A stretch of 64,000 nt of DNA from Viscum album. Its lineage: Eukaryota; Streptophyta; Magnoliopsida; Santalales; Viscaceae. Where the stretch lies: positions 1,151,060,050 to 1,151,124,049 of the forward strand of contig OY728165.1 in NCBI GenBank assembly GCA_963277665.1. Reading direction: 5' to 3'. Positions 37,929 through 49,250 of this stretch are shown one piece after another. The notes under the pieces were generated by a model. That model was given only the letters and a program-made list of their open reading frames with translations. It was not told the DNA's origin and ran no database searches. The position numbers and the translations under genes were made by a program. The first letter of the stretch is position 1. Every line of letters begins with the position of its first letter.

Positions 37929-38585
37929 AAAAACATGATCTCCTACCTGAAATTCCTAATCCTTCCTTCGGTTATCAGCATAGCTCTTCTACCTACTTTG
38001 AGCTGCTTTGATGTGGTTTTGGATTACGTTTATCTTTTCCATTGTTTCCTCCACTAGTTCTGGGCCTATAAGTTTTCTTTCACCAACGTCATCCTAACAG
38101 GTTGGTGTGCGACATCTATTTACGTATAACACTTCATATGGTGCAATTTGAATACTCGAATAGAAGGTATTATTATAGGAAAATTCTACCAGAGGTAAAT
38201 ATTGATACCACATACCCTGAAAGTCAAGTGAGAATGATCTCAACATGTCCTATAAGGATTTAATAGTCCGTTCTGATTGTCCATCTGTTTGAGGGTGGTA
38301 GGCAGTGCTCAAACGAGGTTCACTATCCATGGCTTTCTGAAGACTCTTTCAGAATCATGAAGTAAAATGGGGACCACGATCAAAAACAATCGATAGGGGT
38401 ACTCAATGAAGTCTCACCACTTCATTAATATAAAGCCTTTCTAGACGTTCTATTGGTAAATCTTCCCTTATAGCAAGAAAATGTGCTGACTTGGTAACAC
38501 GATCAACAATGACCCATATTGCATCGTTCCTTCTAGGAGTCTTTGGTAGTCCCATGAAAAATTCCATCGTAATATTGTCCCATTT
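37929..38585 (-). pseudogene. Integrase catalytic core, copy A (broken)
   Basis: This is colinear with 45,598-45,873 of copy B, which carries the first two acidic residues of the D,D,E core. Here the same DNA is recognisable (for example 38,480-38,570, matching 45,740-45,840), but no frame is open for more than a few tens of codons. The upstream frame ends at a stop at 38,586, just before the core begins. Confidence 0.7.
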
Positions 38586-39182
38586 CTAATCCGGTATGTG
38601 AAGAGGTTTCATGACTCTTCTAGGCTGTTTCCTTCCAGCTTTCACTTGTTGAAAAACTATACATCTTTCCACAAAATTAGAAATCTCCCTCTTCATGTTG
38701 TCCCACCAAAATTTTTTCTTCATGTCTCTAAACATTTTGGTGCTCCCAGGGTGTATAGAGAAATTTGATCTATGAGAATCGTCCAACAATTCCCTTTTTA
38801 GATCAGGTATATTGGGAACACAAAGTCTCTTCCCAAATTTCAAAATTCCATCTTCATACCCAAATTCATTCAATATCCCATCATTCACAACATTAATCTT
38901 ATTTTGAAAATCTTCATCACCGGTCTGAGAACTCTTTATCTGTTCAAGTAAAGATGGTTTGGCAACCAGTTGAAAAAGTATTGATGTTTCACCTTTCATG
39001 GTAATTCCCATAGCCATCATCACTAGATCCACGAAAATAGGACTCCTTTCAATTATCATCATGTTCATAATTCCATGATCTTTTCTTCTCAAAGCATCTT
39101 CCACCTTATTTTCCTTCCCCATGTGGTAGTCTATCGTGTAATCATAATCCTTGAGTAGTTCAAGCCGTCTCCTTTGCCTCAT
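38586..39182 (-). pseudogene. RNase H end and integrase zinc domain, copy A
   Basis: This 198-codon frame is the longest in the element. It starts inside the end of RNase H (Arg-Arg-Arg-Leu-Glu-Leu-Leu-Lys-Asp-Tyr-Asp and Tyr-His-x-Gly-Lys-Glu-Asn around residues 4-28), then has a linker and the HHCC zinc domain: His-Arg-Ser and His-Pro-Gly-Ser-Thr-Lys-Met near residues 136-147, Trp-Trp-Asp-Asn-Met-Lys, then a Cys whose partner Cys two residues on has become Phe, then Gln-Gln-Val-Lys. The usual Ala-Asp-Ala-Leu-Ser-Arg-Lys motif reads Glu-Asp-Ala-Leu-Arg-Arg-Lys. The lost zinc ligand would disable the domain even without the surrounding stops. Confidence 0.9.
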
Positions 39183-39600
39183 GTTGAGTTCTTTTTGTGA
39201 GAAAATTTACTTTAAACTCTTATGATCAGTATAAATCACACATTTTTCACCATAGAGGTAGTGCCTCCATATCTTCAAAGAAAATATCACAACTGCTAAC
39301 TCGAGATCACGAGTAAGATAGTTTAGCTCATGAATTTTCAACAGTCGTGATGCATAGGCAATAACCTATCATTCTGCAAAAGGACACAACCATGACCTTT
39401 CTTCGATGCATCACTATAAATAATGAACCCATCATTCCTTGATGGTAGAGTCAATATAGAAGCATTGACTCATCTTCTCTTCAGTTCTTTGAAACATTCT
39501 TCACACTCTCTTGTCTAAACAAATTTAACCCCTTTACATGTGAGCTTTGTTAATGGGTTATCCAACCGGGCAAAATTATGGATGAAACTTCGATAATAAC
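39183..39600 (-). pseudogene. RNase H, copy A (broken)
   Basis: The DNA is colinear with 46,440-46,745 of copy B and encodes, in changing frames, the region that degrades the RNA strand during reverse transcription. Recognisable pieces lie around 39,280-39,420. No continuous frame remains. Confidence 0.7.
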
Positions 39601-40291
39601 CTGCTAAACTAATAAAACTGCGTACCTCAGTTATACTCATTAGTGCAGGCCATTATTGGATTGCCTTGGTCTTAGTAAGATCAACATATATTCTATCTTT
39701 AGAGACAATATTGCCAAGAAATGAAGTCTCATGATGCAAGAATTCACACTTGCTAAACTTCCCATATAATTCATGTCTTCTCAGAGTCTTTAGGATAATA
39801 CGCAAGTTATTTTCATGATCTTAATATATTTTGGGGTATACCAAGATATCATCAATAAATACCACCACAAATTCATCTAGATATTCCTTGAAAACTCTAT
39901 TCATTAGATCCATGAATACAAAGGGCGCATTAGTCATCTCAAAAGGCATTACTGTAAACTCGTAATGCCCGTACCTGGGTCAAAATGCTGTCTTCGGAAT
40001 GTCTTCCTTCTTCACACACAACTGATGTTATCCAAACCAAAGGTCAATATTTGAAAAGTATTGAACTCCATGCAGTTGTTCAAATAAATCATCAATGCGA
40101 CGTAAGTGATACTTGTTCTTTATTTTTATAGCATTGATCTCCCTGTAGTCGATACATAACCTCATAGATCCATATTTCTTTTTAACAAAAAGAATAGGGG
40201 ATCCCCATGGAGAAATACTAGGGAGAATAAATACCATATTACATAATTCCTCTAGTTGTTTCTTTAGTTCAACTAATTCCATAGTGGCCAT
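39601..40291 (-). pseudogene. Reverse transcriptase, copy A
   Basis: The frame at 40,028-40,291 carries the N-terminal fingers and palm entry: [11 protein letters not shown]-x-Ser-Pro-Trp-Gly-Ser-Pro, Lys-Lys-x-[13 protein letters not shown] and a first catalytic-motif remnant (Asn-Ile-Asp-Leu), then stops at 40,028. The catalytic Phe-Ile-Asp-Asp codons persist at 39,848-39,859. The rest is broken. Copy B retains more of the C-terminal half. This is a Ty3/gypsy-type enzyme by motif pattern. Confidence 0.88.
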
Positions 40292-40599
40292 TCTATAAGG
40301 GGTGTTCGATATAGGCCTTGATCCAGGAATTAAATCAATGGAAAACTCAACTTCTCATTCTAGAGGATGCCTAGGTAAATCTTCCAGAAACACATCTACA
40401 TATTCTTTCACAATAAGTACATCCTCTACTTGAACATTCCTTTACTCACTCACAATCATTTAATTCTCTTCCTCCCAAGTAATTGAATTTAGTTAAGCTA
40501 CTGGGGGTGGATCTAGATAAGAATAAGGTGGTGACGATTCTGCTCTAAAGATAAGGTGTTCCTTATCATCATCATCAAAAATCATAACATCATTATTCT

Positions 40600-40965
40600 T
40601 ACAATAAATCTTCACATCATGGTCCAGAAGCCAATCCATACCGAGGATTATATCAAACTCAATCATAGGTAAGACGATGAGATCAGTGGATAAAGAACAT
40701 TTATGTTCTCTAATGGGGACTGATTCACAAAACTATATTGTAATGATACTTACCTTAAGAGCTTTAGCTGACAACTCCCTTATTAAATTTGGAAATATAT
40801 AATTTTATTAGAATCTTGGGAAGATATGAAACAATGTGATGATCCAAAATCAAATAATGAATTTTCTAAATTGGTGGAAACCATTAAATTACCTACCAGC
40901 ACATCTTTCGGAGCATCTACCTCAGCAATAGTGATAGCATAAGCTTGGCCTTGACCCCTTTTCAT
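40600..40965 (-). pseudogene. Aspartic protease, copy A
   Basis: The frame at 40,783-40,965 starts after the second knuckle and includes a Gly-x-Leu-x-Val-Ser step and the active-site loop. The loop reads Leu-Phe-Asp-Phe-Gly-Ser-Ser-His. The catalytic triad should be Asp-Ser/Thr-Gly, and copy B has Asp-Ser-Gly at the same place (about 48,100). The Ser to Phe change fits a single C-to-T transition. The frame stops 17 residues later, and the remainder to about 40,600 is recognisable only as DNA. Confidence 0.8.
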
Positions 40966-41012
40966 TTTCTGAGGTAAGTTCCCCTGATGCCTAGGACATT
41001 TATTTACTTAAT

Positions 41013-41975
41013 TTACCATCTCCCTGCAGTTGTAGCATTGGACATCGGTAACATTCTTCTTCCCTTTGTAATCACAAGCTTGGTGGCCTTTTCACCACAC
41101 TTGTAACAAACTCTGATTCCTTTTAAGCAGGTACTGGGGTGTTTATTCCCATATTTACCAGAGGATGGATATTCAAACTTTCCCTTCTTCACCTCATTTC
41201 CTTTCACAGATTGATCAGTAGATCTCTTCTTCTCTTGATCTGCTTTAAATTCATAAGACTTAAAGAATTCCTTTTCTATCTTGATAGCACATGAGACATT
41301 GTCTTTGTACGATGAGAAGGATTGTGAGACTAATTATTGATGGAGAAATGGTTTTAACCCATAAAATAAACTATCAATCTTACTTTTTGGGTTACATATA
41401 TAATCTCCAGCATACCTTTGTAACCTTGTAAAGTTAGCCTCATACTTTGTGACATTCTCATCCTCCTTTTGTCTCAGATTCAGAAATTGCCTTTCTATAT
41501 CTGCCCGATGGTCACGAGGAAAGTATTTTTCTATGAAAAGATCTTTGAACTCCCTCCATTCCATATTTGATACTTCATCATATTCCATCATTTTGTGAAT
41601 CAATGAACACCATTGATCAGCATCTCCAGTGAGGCGATAAACTGCCATGTCAACTTTTTCCCTTTCACTACTCCCCAAAGCCTGTAATTTTTTCTTTAGG
41701 GAATTTATCCATTACTCAGCTACTAATGGATTTGTACTCCCATTGAATTTTGGTGGTTGCTGCCTCATGAAGCGATCTAACATTGATCCTCCATGTTGTG
41801 GATCAGGGTGATCCATACAGGTAAAGTTATTATTCATAACCTGAGACAGTTTTCCCAGTATGGTGATTAGTTGATCAGCACCAGTTGCATCACCATCTCC
41901 AATATAATTATCTTGAGCAGGAGGGAAATCCCTTAATACAGTGTGTGCATTGATACAGTTTCCATTTTCTTCCAT
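41013..41975 (-). pseudogene. gag (capsid and CCHC knuckle), copy A
   Basis: Segments 41,712-41,975, 41,334-41,678 and 41,013-41,207 lie in one reading frame from an ATG at 41,975, interrupted by a TAA at 41,709-41,711 and another at 41,331-41,333. The middle segment is the capsid domain, with Asp-x-Ala-Val-Tyr-Arg-Leu, Ala-Asp-Gln-Trp, Trp-Arg-Glu-Phe-Lys, Tyr-Phe-Pro-Arg-Asp and Glu-x-Asn-Val-Thr-Lys-Tyr-Glu. The last has the knuckle start Cys-Tyr-Lys-Cys-Gly-Glu-Lys, where a one-base deletion relative to copy B (a T run near 41,086) shifts the frame and removes His and the last Cys. Confidence 0.9.
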
Positions 41976-42474
41976 TAGGCGCCATTTCTAAACAATGGCA
42001 TAAAGTAGATCAGTTTATGTATGAAAATACACAATTACATACTTGTAAAACACTTAACACAAATTGAACTATTTATGGATATAATCCATAATCATAAAAA
42101 TGTTTTCATTGAGAAAGTATATACTCATAAACCCTTAATAATGATTTTTAATGAAAATGAGAGTTATCTTAAGCATATACCCTGGGAGTGTCGTAACCAA
42201 GAGTACAACAAGGCCCATTGTCGAGCACCAGTTCCCATTCGAGTCTAGCTCAAAGAAGTGTTTTCGAGTTTTACACCAAGGTACATATATTCCAGAGCTG
42301 CCTCTACCTACTCATATCCAGACAGAGATTTATTGCTTGGAAAACTCACAAAATCTCTACAATACCAAAATTCTAGGAAGTTATTCTATACTAATCCTCT
42401 AAGTCCATCTTAGATCTATGTGCTCTAATAAGAGTTTATCTAAATATAGCATCCAAGGTCTGTACTAAACTTCG
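41976..42474 (-). other. Leader of copy A (between primer site and gag)
   Basis: This is untranslated leader, colinear with 49,251-49,739. Plus-strand frames at 42,021-42,248 and 42,151-42,402 are antisense accidents. The same leader landmarks recur at 10,080-10,200 and 58,640-58,800 in the older elements, which is useful for recognising this lineage. Confidence 0.75.
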
Positions 42475-42486
42475 TATGATAACAAC
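42475..42486 (-). promoter_or_regulatory. Damaged primer-binding site, copy A
   Basis: On the minus strand it reads GTTGTTATCATA, against GTTGGTATCAGA in copy B: the G of the TGGTATCA complement to tRNA-iMet is replaced. It sits directly beside LTR-B. Confidence 0.6.
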
Positions 42487-44079
42487 TGGAACACCCCAAC
42501 CCTATTTGCCCATATTTGGTGCATTAGTACATATCATTGGCATGATCACAAGAAAGATCAAGTCTCAAATGGACGATTAGTTTAGTAGTCTTGGAAACAC
42601 TAGATACATTCATAAAGTTTACATTACATCATAAATTGAAAACTAAAACAACATATTGTCTCCACACTCATATCCCCTTATACTATCCTTGTAGGTCTTT
42701 CATAAAATACTTCTTCACATCCTGGGAAAAATAAAACATAGAAAGGGGTGAGCTCAAATTCCCAGTAAGGATAACAATATAGCGGAAACATTTACAAATA
42801 AGCAAAAAATGTTAAGTCAATGTATAACTAAAACAAAATCCATTTAAACCTGAAATTCAGCATAATATGGAAAAAATAAAATGAAATAATTCCATTTACT
42901 TATTCACCAAAATATTCTACTAGTCTAATAATCACATGCAATATCAATAACCACATTCATAATGATGGAATGCATAATGCCAGACTATCATAACCACATA
43001 GCCAAGGCCTCGTGCCAAGACTAAAAATAAGATTTTGTCAAGGCCTTGTGCCAAGACACTAGTTAGTCTCATGAGACCTACCGATGCATCAAGGAGCTAT
43101 AGTGGGCTCCACCCATCACTTATTAAGTCCAATGCATTCCTCATATGAACAGGTTTTGATATAACATAAACATTCGTATTAATACTAGCATACGAAATGT
43201 CAATAATTTCTCCATAAACCATGAATGGTATAAAAAGAACACATCCATCAACAAAAATATCACAAAAACTTCAATACAATATAGAATATTTGTATCGTAA
43301 TAAATAAACTTAAAATAATCTTAAAATCCATCAAATGATGTTGACATAGATGAAATAAAAATTATTTGAGAGAAATATCTTTTTTTTTTGAAATAATTTA
43401 AAAGTCACATAATTATAAAATAAAACTTTTACTTTGAAAATATTCATAGAAGCTTGTAAGGGAAGCTTCAATGATTTTATAATGGTGGAAAATAGCTTCA
43501 CCCACCGTATAAGTTAAAAAAGAGACATTCTTACCTTAATTCTGCCGAAAAGGTTAAAAAGGACCCTGTTTGGAAAACGACTAAAAGATTCCTTTATAAA
43601 CATCTTATAAAAATTCAAACAAGGGTATAAATGACTTTAACCCATATTCGATAAAATAGTAAGAATGTTTTGAAACACAGTTTTAAGAAACATGGATGTG
43701 GATGATAAAGAGGTCCTAGTAGATAATTACGTATAAACAACCTCGGATAATGAAGAGATTGTGAAATAACTCTTACCTTGTACGTTTCCTTGGTTGAGGG
43801 TAGGTTAACCTACTATATAATGGTGAAATAATTCTTATTAAATTATACAAGAATCATATAAATTAATATGATATCATATATGATCTTTTAACATTCACTT
43901 GTTAATAATATCTTAATATTATCATTGTTTCTGGTGTTAACATACTCATTTTATATTAGATGTTTTTTACATAAGGCATGTTTGTAATGGATAGGTTGTA
44001 TCTTATTAATATCCAGAGTGATATAATGTTCTTAAAAATTACATTTAATCATCAAATGAAAATTAGTCTTGAATGGATA

Positions 44080-44370
44080 TGATGAGGAATGAATCTCATT
44101 GCGTTCGTGGAGATGGTAGTCCATACGTACGCACGAGCGACAATATCATTATTTTGATATTAAAATAATTTATAATTGGATGGTATATCATATATAAAGA
44201 ATCATTATCATGTTATATTTATTATTTACAAGAATTAAACATCATTATTATACCCATCCAAATAATAATATATTGAATAACAATTACACCACGACGTGGA
44301 GACAGTAAGCTGTATGTACGCACATATGGTGACATGTCATTTAAAGGATGGATAGAATACTGAATATGGT
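44080..44370 (-). repeat. Two 189-bp tandem repeats in LTR-B
   Basis: The cores ATACGTACGCAC (44,123-44,134) and GTATGTACGCAC (44,312-44,323) are 189 bp apart, the same arrangement as in LTR-A and LTR-C. Confidence 0.85.
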
Positions 44371-44668
44371 TGTACCACATTTATAATAACATAAAAATAT
44401 ATAGGAGATACTGGAGTTATTATTTTATAATTGTAATAAAAAAGAAATAAGAAGTTGAAGAAGAACTGAACTTGAAAAAGGGTGGTGAAAACATTACCTC
44501 TTCTTCGGATTCTTCCATTTGATTTGATCATAAAGGATCCTTAGGTTGGCTTTCTGATCAAAATAAGGCCTCTAGGATTAAGTGAGGGAATTTTAGAGAG
44601 TATTTGGGCAGGGGTGGGCTGAGCCAAAAGGCTTTGAATGTGTGAATTAGTGAGAAGGGGGAGTGCCC

Positions 44669-44676
44669 TTTTTTAA
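44669..44676 (-). promoter_or_regulatory. Mutated TATA box, LTR-B
   Basis: The position equivalent to TATAAAAG in LTR-A and LTR-C reads CTTAAAAA on the minus strand, losing the TA step. With U3 deleted as well, this LTR is unlikely to start transcription. Confidence 0.5.
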
Positions 44677-44739
44677 GAGGGGTGAGGGGAACCTTTGGAA
44701 AAGCTAGAAATATTATTTTATAATAAATTCATATTCAGT

Positions 44740-44753
44740 TTCTACCCTCCTTT
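44740..44753 (-). promoter_or_regulatory. Polypurine tract B
   Basis: AAAGGAGGGTAGAA on the minus strand lies at the LTR-B/internal-B join. Its last four bases are shared with the LTR breakpoint. Confidence 0.65.
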
Positions 44754-45597
44754 AAATAATTTCATCCTTAAAATTTCTAGAATACTACCACATTAAAAGA
44801 CTTGAGTGGTTCTTCGTCATAAGTATCTTAGTTTCCCATGTTTCCTCTTCCATCTTATGGTTTCTCCACAAAACCTTTACCAGACGTGTCATCCGGTTTC
44901 CCCGTACTTGTTATCTTGTATCAAGAATCCTAACAGGATCTTTTCAATGAGACAGATTGGGTTCTAGTTCTAATTCCTCATAGGTGATTACATGCGTTGG
45001 GTCAGGAATGTATTTCCGTAACTGTGATACGTGGAACACGTCATGTACTTTGGAGAGACTTGGCGGCATTGCCAAACGGTAAGCTACAACCCAAATTCAT
45101 TCTAGAATTTCGAAAGGTCCGATGTACCCAGGACTCAATTTACCCTTCTTACCGAAACGTATAACTCCCTTCCATGGATATACCTTCCAGAAAACATGAT
45201 CTCCCATCCGAAATTCCAAATCCTTCCTTCATTTATCGGCATAACTCTTCTACCTACTTTGAGATGATTTTATGTGGTTTTGGATTTCCTTTTCCTTTTC
45301 CATTGTTTCCTCCACCAGTTCTGGGCCTACAAGTTTTCTTTCACCAACTCAATACCAACAGGTTGGTGTACGACATCTCTTTCCATATAACGCTTCATAT
45401 GGTTCCATCCGAATACTTGAATGGAGGCTATTATTATAGGAAAATTCTACCAGAGGTAAATATTGATCCCACATACCCTGAAAGTCAAGTGAGCATGATC
45501 TCAACATGTCTTCTAAGGCTTGAATAGTCCGTTCTGATTGTCCATCTATTTGAGGGTGGTAGGTGGTTCTTAAACGAGGTTCAGTATCCAGGGCTTT
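44754..45597 (-). pseudogene. Integrase C-terminus and chromodomain-like tail, copy B (broken)
   Basis: DNA is colinear with 37,489-38,350 of copy A, including the blocks encoding the integrase C-terminal domain and the chromodomain-like tail. Frames are interrupted throughout. The plus-strand frame at 45,174-45,527 (117 codons) is its antisense shadow and is not a gene. Confidence 0.75.
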
Positions 45598-45873
45598 CTA
45601 AAGACTCTTCCAGAATCTTGAAGTAAAACGTGGATCACGATCAGAAACAATTGATTGGGGTACTCCATGAAGTCTCCACACTTCTTTAATATATAGACCT
45701 GCTAGACATTCAAGTGGTAAATTTTCCCTTATAGCAAGAAAATGTGTTGACTTGGTAATTCGATCAACAATGACCCATATTTCATCATTCCTTCTAGAAG
45801 TCTTTGGTAGTCCCATGAAAAAGTCAATTGTAATATTGTCCCATTTCCACTCTGGTATGGGAAGAGGTTGCAT
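45598..45873 (-). pseudogene. Integrase catalytic core, copy B
   Basis: A 91-codon frame holds the first part of the D,D,E core: Pro-x-Pro-Glu-Trp-Lys-Trp-Asp, the first acidic residue in Thr-Ile-Asp-Phe, Gly-Leu-Pro, an Ile-Trp-Val-Ile-Val-Asp-Arg-x-Thr-Lys-Ser-x-His-Phe step, and the second acidic residue in Ser-Asp-Arg-Asp-Pro-Arg-Phe near the end. The frame stops soon after, before the catalytic Glu. In a live element this enzyme inserts the DNA copy and makes the 5-bp target duplication seen around this composite. Confidence 0.9.
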
Positions 45874-46744
45874 GACTCCTCCAGGCTATTGCCTTGCAGC
45901 TTTCACTTTTTGACAAACCATACATCTTGACACAAAATCATCATTATCCCTCTTCATGTTGTACCACCAAAAATGTTCCTTCAATTCTCTATACATTTTT
46001 GTGCTCCTAGGGTCTATAGAGAAATTGGAACTATGAGAATCATCCAACAATTCCCTTTTGAGATCAGGTATATTGGGAACACAAAGATTCTTCCCAAATT
46101 TCTAAATTCCATCTTCCTACCCAAAGTCATTCAATCTCCTATCATTTGCAGCTCTAATATTCTTTTGAAACTCTTCATCACCGATCTGAGAACTCTATAT
46201 ACTTTCTAGTAAAGAAGATTTGGAAACCATTTGAAAAAGTATTGATGTTTCACCTTTCATGGTAATTCCCATATCCATATTCACTAGATCGATGAAAATA
46301 GGATCCCTTTCAATTATCATCAAGTTTAAAACTCTATGATTATTTCTTCTCAAAGCATCTGCCACCTTATTTTCATTCCCCGGGTGGTAGTGTATCGTGC
46401 AATCATATTCCTTGAGTAGTTAAAGCCATCTCCTTTGCCTCATGTTGAGTTCTTTTTGTGAGAAAATATACTTCAAACTCTTGTGATCAGTATAAATCTC
46501 ACATTTTTCACCAGAGGCAGTGCCTCCATATATTTAAAGCAAAGATCACAGCTTCTAACTCGATATCATGAGTAGGATAGTTTTTCTCATGAATTTTCAA
46601 CTATCGTGATGCATAGGCAACAACCCTATCATTCTGCATAAGGACACAACCAAGTCCTTTCTTCGATGCATCACTATAAATAACAAACCCAGCATTCCCC
46701 GATGGTAGAGTTAGTATAGAAGAATTGACTAATATTTTCTTCAT
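45874..46744 (-). pseudogene. RNase H and integrase zinc domain, copy B (broken)
   Basis: This is colinear with 38,600-39,480 of copy A at high similarity but without the long frame present there. Several small indels shift the frame. The plus-strand frame at 45,973-46,209 is antisense. Confidence 0.75.
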
Positions 46745-47209
46745 TTATTCGAAACATTCTTCACACTCTTTTGTACAAACATTTTTAACCCTTTTATGTG
46801 TGAGCTTTGTTAATGGGTTATCCAACCTAGAAAAATTCTGGACGAAATGTTGATAATAACCTGCTAAACCAATGAAACTGCATACCTCAGTTATACTCGT
46901 CAGTGCAGGACATTCTTGGATTCCCTTGGTCATAGAAGGATCAACAGAGATTCCTTCTTTAGAGACAATATGTCCAAGAAAATAAATCTCTTGAAGCCAG
47001 AATCCACACTTGCTAAACTTCCCATATAATTCATGTCTTCTCAGAGTCTTCAGGATAATGCGTAAGTGCTTTTCATGATCCTCGTAGATTTTGGAGTATA
47101 CCAAGATATCATCAATAAATACCACCACAAATTTATCTAGATATTCCTTGGAAACACTTTTCATTAGATCCATGAATACATATTGCACATTAGTCATCCC
47201 AAAAGGCAT
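46745..47209 (-). pseudogene. Reverse transcriptase palm/thumb, copy B
   Basis: A 154-codon frame starts at a Met-Pro-Phe-Gly-Met-Thr-Asn step and holds the catalytic Phe-Ile-Asp-Asp-Ile-Leu-Val-Tyr box intact (47,108-47,119), then His-Leu-Arg, Phe-Leu-Gly-His-Ile-Val, and the connection region Phe-Ile-Gly-Leu-Ala-Gly-Tyr-Tyr. It ends at the start of the RNase H domain. This is the best-preserved polymerase piece in the window. The stretch 47,210-47,317 that should join it to the N-terminal half is frame-broken. Confidence 0.92.
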
Positions 47210-47317
47210 TACTGTAAACTCGTAATATCCCTACCTGGTTCGAAATGCTGTCTTTGGAATGTATTCCTTCTTCACACACAACTGTTGGTATCCATACCGA
47301 AGTTCAATCTTTGAAAA

Positions 47318-47551
47318 TTATTTATCTCCATGTTGTTGGTAAAATAAATCATTAATGCGAGGTAGGGTATACTTGTTCTTTATTGTTATAGCATTGATCT
47401 CCCTGTAGTCGATACATAACCTCATAGATCCATATTTTTTTTTATCAAAAAGAACAGGTGCTCCCCATGGAGAAACACTAGGGAAAATAAATCTCTTATT
47501 ACTCAATTCCTCTATTTGTTTCTTTAGTTCAACTAATTCCACAGTGGCCAT
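47318..47551 (-). pseudogene. Reverse transcriptase N-terminal part, copy B
   Basis: This 77-codon frame is parallel to 40,028-40,291 of copy A, with Ser-Pro-Trp-Gly-Ala-Pro-Val-Leu and [10 protein letters not shown]. It stops before the first catalytic Asp. Upstream to about 47,700 is the protease-RT linker, recognisable only as DNA. Confidence 0.88.
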
Positions 47552-47918
47552 TATATAAGGGCTCTTCGATATAGGCCTTGTTCCAGGAATTAAATCAATG
47601 GAAAACTCAACTTCTCATTCTATAGGATGTCCAGGTAAATCTTCCGGAGACACATCTACATATTATTTCACAATAGGTACATCCTCTATTTGAACATTAC
47701 TTTACTCACCCAAAATCATTTCATTCTCTTCCTCCCCAGTAATTGAATTTAGTTGAGCTATTGGGGGTGGATCTAGATAAGAATAAGGTGGTGACTATTC
47801 TGCTCTAAAGATAAGGTGTTCCTTATCATCATAATAAAAAAATAATAACCTCATTCTTCTTACAATAAATCTTCACATCATGGTCCAAAATCCAATCCAT
47901 ACAAAATATTATATCAAA

Positions 47919-48167
47919 CTAAATTATAGGTATGATGATGAGATCAACGGATAAAGAACATTTATGTGCTCTAATGGGGACTGATTCACAAAACATTTTT
48001 TCATTGATACTTCCCTTAAGAGTTTTAACTAACAACTCCCTTGTTAAATCAAATTGTAAATATCTAATTTTCATAGAATATTGGGAAGATATGAAACAAT
48101 GAGATGATCCAGAATCAAATAATTCATTTTTTAAACATGAGAAAACCATTAAATCACCTGCCACCAC
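47919..48167 (-). pseudogene. Aspartic protease, copy B
   Basis: An 82-codon frame has the active-site loop Leu-Phe-Asp-Ser-Gly-Ser-Ser-His-Cys-Phe-Ile, with the catalytic Asp-Ser-Gly retained. A Val-Pro-Ile-Arg segment and a hydrophobic strand region follow, then a stop where the flap-proximal part should continue. In active elements this cleaves the gag-pol polyprotein. It is separated from gag by a frameshift near 48,180. Confidence 0.85.
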
Positions 48168-48181
48168 ATCTTTCAGAGCTT

Positions 48182-49250
48182 CTACCTCAGCAGTAGTGAT
48201 AGCATAAGAGTGGCCTTGATCCCTTGGCCTTTTCTGAGGTAAGTTCCCCTAACACTTAGGAAATTCATTTGCATAATTTCCCATCTCCCTGCAATTGTAG
48301 AATTGGAAATTAGTAGCTTCCTTATTCCCCTTGCAATCACAAGTTTAGTGGCCTTTTTCACCACACTTGTAACAGACTCCCATTCCTTTTAAGCAAGTAC
48401 CGGGGTGTTTCTTCCCACATTTACCATAGGATGGATATTCAACCTTTCCCTTCTTCCCCTTATTTCCATTCCCAGATTTATCTTCAGATCTCTTCTTCTC
48501 TTTCTTTACTTTAAAGCCATAAGACTTAGATAATTCCTTTTCTGTCTTGATAGCACATGAGACAATGTCTTTGTATGATGAGAAGGATCGTGAGACTAAT
48601 GGTCGACAAAGAAACGACATTAATCCATCAAAGAAACGATCAATATTACTTCTTAGGTTACATATATAATCTCCAGAATACCTTTACAGCCTTGTAAAGT
48701 TAGCCTCATACTTTGTGACAATCTCATCCTTCTTTTGTCTCAGACTAAGAAATTGCCTTTCCATATCTGCTCGATGGTCACGAGGAAAGTATTTTTCTAA
48801 GAAAATATCTTTGAATTCCCTCCATTTCATATTTGACAATTCATAATCTTTCTTCGTGTTTTGAATCAATTACCACCATTGATCAGCATCTCCAGTGAGG
48901 CGATAAACTGCCATGACAACTTTTTCCTTTTCACTACTCCCCAATGACTGAAATATTTTCTCTAGGGAATTTATCTATTGCTCAGTTACTAATGGATTTG
49001 TACTGTCATTGAATGTTGGTGGTTGCTGCCTCATGAAGCGATCTAACATTGATCCTCCATGCTGTGGATCAGGGTGCTCCATATGGGTAAGGCTATTATT
49101 CATAACCTGAGTGAGTTGTCCCATTACGGTGATTAGTTGATCAAAACCAGTTGCATCACCATCTCCACTATAATTATCTTGAGCAGGAGGGAAATCCATA
49201 AATGGAGTGCATGCATTGATACAGTTTGCATTTCTTTCACTATGCGCCAT
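48182..49250 (-). pseudogene. gag, copy B
   Basis: The ATG is at 49,250. Segment 48,975-49,250 is the N-terminal part, with the Asp-Pro-Gln-His-Gly-Gly-Ser-Met-Leu-Asp-Arg-Phe-Met-Arg-Gln-Gln-Pro-Pro tract also seen in copy A. A TAG ends it where copy A has Trp. Segment 48,684-48,869 is capsid (Tyr-Phe-Pro-Arg-Asp). Segment 48,345-48,620 is the basic linker plus knuckle Cys-Tyr-Lys-Cys-Gly-Glu-Lys-Gly-His, with a TAA directly after the His, before the last Cys. The two copies therefore carry different stops, acquired after they separated. Confidence 0.9.

Larger units (their letters stand above)
42487..44739 (-). repeat. LTR-B, truncated middle LTR
   Basis: It starts TGGAACACCC (terminal dinucleotide kept) and aligns base for base with LTR-C over 2,256 positions, including the two 189-bp repeats and the GGCCT repeat. 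It then jumps straight to the polypurine tract and integrase tail of copy B. About 1.43 kb of U3, including the TGTAACACC end, is missing. The join falls in a 4-base TTCT shared by the LTR and the first internal bases. The middle LTR thus serves as 5' LTR for copy A and 3' LTR for copy B but lacks most of U3. Confidence 0.9.

Noticed and set aside
42021..42402. Two overlapping plus-strand frames, and the parallel one at 49,422-49,613
   Set aside because: Antisense to the untranslated leaders; the recurrence comes from the repeated element, not from a gene.
45174..45527. Plus-strand 117-codon frame
   Set aside because: Antisense to integrase copy B; no domain signal of its own.
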